Below the pieces are notes generated by a model that had not been told where the DNA came from, did not search any database, and worked only from the letters and a program-made list of their open reading frames with translations. 26,922 nt of DNA from Bordetella parapertussis (GTDB taxonomy: Bacteria; Cyanobacteriota; Cyanobacteriia; PCC-6307; Cyanobiaceae), in assembly GCA_943324725.2 (NCBI GenBank), contig CALPMR020000009.1:1-26922 (forward strand), in the 5' to 3' direction. A program made the translations under genes and the position numbers. Positions within the stretch are counted from its first letter, which is position 1. The number at the start of each line of letters is the position of its first letter. Below are positions 24,496 to 26,922 of this stretch, one piece after another.

Positions 24496-24621
24496 GCTCA
24501 GGGCCAGAGGGCCCGTTCAACTGGCCTGGTTAGCTGGCCAACGGTGATGGGGAAAACGGATCACCTTCAAACCCGCAGTTCAGTGGTGCCAACCGTCAGG
24601 ATGGCTTGACCCCAGAGATGA

Positions 24622-24906
24622 ATGACGATGCAGGCTCGGTGGAACGGTCAGGTGCTGGCCAGCAGCGATGACATCGTCACGGTCGAGGGCAATGCCTATT
24701 TCCCAGTTGATTCGCTGGATCCCAGTCTGTTCAGGGCCTCGGATCACCGCACCGTCTGCGGCTGGAAAGGGGAGGCCCACTACTACGACGTGCTGGCCGG
24801 CGGCCAGGTCAATGCCAATGCCGCCTGGTTTTACCCGGAACCCAAGCAAGCAGCCGAGCAGATCAAGGGGCGGGTGGCGTTCTGGAAGGGCGTTCAGGTG
24901 AGCTGA
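24622..24906 (+). CDS. DUF427 domain-containing protein
   Basis: A 94-residue compact beta protein. The DUF427 pattern is clear: ARWNGQVLASSDDIVTVEGNAYFPVDSLD, TVCGWKGEAHYYDV, NANAAWFYPEPKQAAEQIKGRVAFWKGVQV. The family is widespread and its function unassigned. Either ATG (first or third codon) may be the start. It is separated from the DUF2808 gene by 126 bp with only a weak GGGCC/GGCCC hairpin (24501-24514). Confidence 0.9.
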   Translation: MTMQARWNGQVLASSDDIVTVEGNAYFPVDSLDPSLFRASDHRTVCGWKGEAHYYDVLAGGQVNANAAWFYPEPKQAAEQIKGRVAFWKGVQVS

Positions 24907-25367
24907 AGGATCAGCTGCAGGCCCACCCACCAGCCTGGCCAGGCGCCTGAGATGGGACCAGTAGCAGCAGATGGTTGGTCCAGCACTGGTCGGTTTTGCG
25001 AAGCCGGCCAGCCATGCACAAGCCAGGGTCGGGAACCCGGCTCTCGGTGATCCCCGCAGGGTTGGATGGCCTGGGAAGTGGTCTCAGCGAGATGTCCGTC
25101 CTCAAGGCTCGCTCAGACCTTGAATGGACTCGAAACCTTCAGACATTGAATATAATCCTGATCAGTATCAGGCCAGAGTGATGCTGTTAGCCCTCGGTTT
25201 TGGGCTCACCTGTATGCCTGGCCGCGAAATCATTGAGATTGGTTTGCTTCATTGCTTTGGAATCCAGCCAATTGCCGGGCTACTGGCTTGAGCGAGGTGA
25301 ACAGGAGGGAGGACAGATGATGACTGAGGCGAAGCCTGGAGGCCTCAGCCAGTCGTCCGCCTGGTGC
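24907..25367. other. Intergenic region with an orphan perfect -10
   Basis: About 460 bp without a supported gene. TATAAT at 25151-25156 is a perfect -10 on the plus strand, but no -35 lies at the right distance. Just after it CCTGAT-CAGT-ATCAGG (25157-25172) is a 6-bp inverted repeat that could be an operator. Confidence 0.45.
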
Positions 25368-25688
25368 TCAGACTCCCGGATGGCGCAACGTGCGCCATTC
25401 ACCGCTGGCGGTGCTGACCTCAACGCCAATGCCCACAGGGGTTTGGTCGGCACCCACATGCTCATCCCACCAGCTCTGGGCTTCAGCCCAGGCCGCATCC
25501 AGGGAGTCGTAGAGGTCATCGAGCACAGGATGGGGGGCACCCTGCTGATCGACAAGCCGGAAGCGACGGCTGATCGGGCTGGAGGCGGAACGCAGCGAAC
25601 TGGCCGCGATGGTCGTGGCCCGGCTGGAGCCAGCGGTGGCGGGGTAGGAAACGGACACGACGGAACAGCCTCTCAATGGGGGAATCAT
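25368..25688 (-). CDS. Small conserved hypothetical protein
   Basis: A 106-residue protein. The part from about residue 41 looks folded and conserved: RRFRLVDQQGAPHPVLDDLYDSLDAAWAEAQSWWDEHVG, then TPVGIGVEVSTASGEWRTLRHPG. I recall similar small proteins in picocyanobacteria but no function. The first 40 residues are Ser/Arg/Ala-rich and could be untranslated. AGGGG lies 4-8 nt before the ATG. There is no signal peptide or membrane segment. A plus-strand frame with a strong ribosome-binding site (from 25317) overlaps it antisense and was rejected on composition. Confidence 0.65.
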   Translation of the reverse strand: MIPPLRGCSVVSVSYPATAGSSRATTIAASSLRSASSPISRRFRLVDQQGAPHPVLDDLYDSLDAAWAEAQSWWDEHVGADQTPVGIGVEVSTASGEWRTLRHPGV

Positions 25689-25735
25689 GGCCCCTGTGCC
25701 AGATCCTGACTGTCACTGTTGCGACATTGGTGGCT

Positions 25736-25762
25736 GGTCCTGGGGCGGTCAGCCCCAGGACC
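25736..25762. other. 11-bp perfect hairpin upstream of the small hypothetical gene
   Basis: GGTCCTGGGGC pairs perfectly with GCCCCAGGACC around the 5-nt loop GGTCA. No T-tract follows on either strand. It lies 48 bp before the start of the minus-strand gene and could be part of its leader. Confidence 0.6.
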
Positions 25763-26048
25763 GGCTTGACCCGGCAGACTGCTTCCCTGATTGGCCTCCC
25801 GGCCGCCGGTCTCAGCGATGCCAAGGGTCTGCTGGCTGCCGTTTGAAGTCGATCAGTGTTTCAATCCCAGGCAACCAGTGGATGAACTGAAATATAAAAG
25901 CTGATTCGGAGCCTTTTGTACAGGTGTGAGGCTGGATGGAGCAGTTGAAAAGTGTGGCTTCAAGCTGGCTTGAAATTGAGAGAGAGTAAACCTGTGGCGC
26001 CATGTTGCTGCACCTGATCGGATGGCTCATGTCGAGACGCCAACGATT

Positions 26049-26060
26049 CTATGATCATAG
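26049..26060. other. 12-bp perfect palindrome CTATGATCATAG
   Basis: A self-complementary 12-mer in an AT-rich stretch, 85 bp beyond the stop of the GGDEF gene. It may be a dimeric regulator site. No neighbouring gene on the plus strand clearly depends on it. Confidence 0.4.
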
Positions 26061-26144
26061 TAAAACTTGTCCCTAAGCAGATAGGTTGCCATCCATTTCC
26101 GCGATCCTGGCCATCAGATCCAGCTTGAATTGCCGGAAGTTGTA

Positions 26145-26922
26145 TCAGGCCTTGCAGGTCTGATGACCCTTCATGGCCTTCGCCTCGGCGAGGGCCTGTT
26201 CGGCCCTCAGCATCAGCTCAATGGCTTCCTCCTTGGCCTGGTCAGCCACCGTGAAGGCGGTAGCAAGCCCAATACTGCAGCCCAGGAACGGTCCTGGAGC
26301 CACGGGGTGGGCGATTCGCAGATCCAGCACCGCCTGCCTCAGCTCTTCGGCAACCACCTGCAGCTGGCCTTCGTGCACGCCAGCTAACAACAGTCCGAAA
26401 GCATCCGAGCCGATGCGGGCAAGCACCCCGGCTTCGGAAGTCAACCGTCCGGCCAGCAGGCGTGAAACGGCCAGCAGGACGTCATCGGCACAGAAATGAC
26501 CGAAGACAGCATTGTAATCGCCGAAACCATCGAGGTCGAGCAATAGCAAACTAAGAGGAATGGAAGTTTGCTCAATTCTGCAAAAGGCTATCTCCAACTG
26601 CTCTTCAAATCGACGACGATTGATCAGGCCCGTAAGCGGATCGCGGGACTGCCAATTCCCCCCTCCGAAGTGACGGGTTGCCTTCAGCAGCTGTGCCAAG
26701 GGATTGATCAGACGGTACAGACCACGCAGTTGACTGGCCTGGAAGCCTTCACGATGACGGGTGGCGATGGTGATCACAATCCGGTGAGAACCTTGCAAAG
26801 GGAAGGGATAGGCCAGATAGTCGCTGAAGTGATCACGATGTAGATCTGCCAGCAGTGGGAAGTCCATCTCGTCGGCTGACAGTTGCTGTAATCTCACCCG
26901 TCTTGGAGACTCAGTGCTGCAA
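26145..26922 (-). CDS. Degenerate GGDEF-domain protein, 5' end outside the window
   Basis: The frame is open to the window edge, so the N-terminus is missing. The first part (FPLLADLHRDHFSDYLAYPFPLQG... ATRHREGFQASQLRGLYRL) resembles a sensor module found before nucleotide cyclases. The GGDEF-like domain follows with RDPLTGLINRRRFEEQLEIA, then LLLLDLDGFGDYNAVFGHFCADDVLLAVSRLL, but the active-site motif is GSDAF in place of GG(D/E)EF, and no RxxD inhibitory site was seen. Diguanylate cyclase activity is therefore unlikely; a c-di-GMP-blind or GTP-binding regulatory role is possible. The product ends CKA. Confidence 0.85.
   Translation of the reverse strand, partial: CSTESPRRVRLQQLSADEMDFPLLADLHRDHFSDYLAYPFPLQGSHRIVITIATRHREGFQASQLRGLYRLINPLAQLLKATRHFGGGNWQSRDPLTGLINRRRFEEQLEIAFCRIEQTSIPLSLLLLDLDGFGDYNAVFGHFCADDVLLAVSRLLAGRLTSEAGVLARIGSDAFGLLLAGVHEGQLQVVAEELRQAVLDLRIAHPVAPGPFLGCSIGLATAFTVADQAKEEAIELMLRAEQALAEAKAMKGHQTCKA

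Larger units (their letters stand above)
25689..26144. other. Intergenic region with two inverted repeats
   Basis: About 456 bp, AT-richer after 25850. Contains the hairpin at 25736-25762 and the palindrome at 26049-26060, listed separately, and TATAAA at 25893-25898 without a clear -35. No gene supported. Confidence 0.5.

Noticed and set aside
25317..25709. 130-residue plus-strand frame with a strong AGGAGGGAGG ribosome-binding site
   Set aside because: It lies antisense to the small hypothetical at 25368-25688, which has a more convincing folded composition. The frame itself is Gly/Ser/Arg-rich without a domain. Ribosome profiling would settle it.

Overview
The window looks like chromosomal DNA of a high-GC unicellular picocyanobacterium of the Synechococcus/Cyanobium type. 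The evidence is a phycobilisome rod-linker gene, a plant-type [2Fe-2S] ferredoxin, a DUF2808 protein, scattered HIP1-like GCGATCGC octamers (for example 16711-16718), and a Crp-type regulator directly upstream of phoB-phoR, the order I recall for ptrA-phoB-phoR in marine Synechococcus. No rRNA, tRNA, transposase, integrase or CRISPR array was seen.

Layout. 1-2258: gene-poor, with two tandem diverged copies of a small ribbon-helix-helix (RHH) gene, each with its own flanks. 2259-3929: GT39/ArnT-like membrane glycosyltransferase. 4014-4235: small cyanobacterial protein. 4317-5487: CHAD-domain gene preceded by three 25-bp repeats framed by an 11-bp inverted repeat. 5472-6599: phosphate-binding protein PstS with a three-part Pho-box-like element and an intrinsic terminator. 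6852-8656 (minus): phycobilisome rod linker and a hypothetical membrane protein. 8896-9979: a stop-interrupted ORF and an Ala-rich hypothetical protein. 10482-13084: Pho-box-like site, ptrA, phoB, phoR. 13117-14376: PLP aminotransferase. 14540-16708 (minus): four genes joined by ATGA overlaps, encoding an ExbB-like, two ExbD-like and one TonB-like protein. 16869-19645: cysteine synthase, ferredoxin and glutathione reductase. 20023-21932 (minus): ammonium transporter plus a PII paralogue, with an NtcA-like site upstream and a strong terminator downstream. 22539-24906: GST-family protein, DUF2808 protein, DUF427 protein. 25368-26922 (minus): a small hypothetical and a degenerate GGDEF protein cut by the window edge.

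How it fits together. One half is phosphate biology: PstS captures phosphate, PhoR-PhoB sense starvation, PtrA is probably a second-tier regulator, and CHAD proteins are linked to polyphosphate. The same kind of 11-bp-spaced octamers lies before pstS and before ptrA. The amt-PII pair handles ammonium uptake and its control. CysK, ferredoxin, glutathione reductase and the GST form a loose thiol/redox neighbourhood.

The most unusual items are the compact Exb/TonB-like operon, in which only one ExbD keeps the membrane Asp and the TonB-like protein lacks a recognisable TonB C-terminal domain; the PII paralogue with Asn at position 49; the framed triple repeat upstream of CHAD; the tandem RHH duplication; and a 19-bp perfect hairpin between gor and the PII gene. 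I did not find a clear new defence or mobile system.
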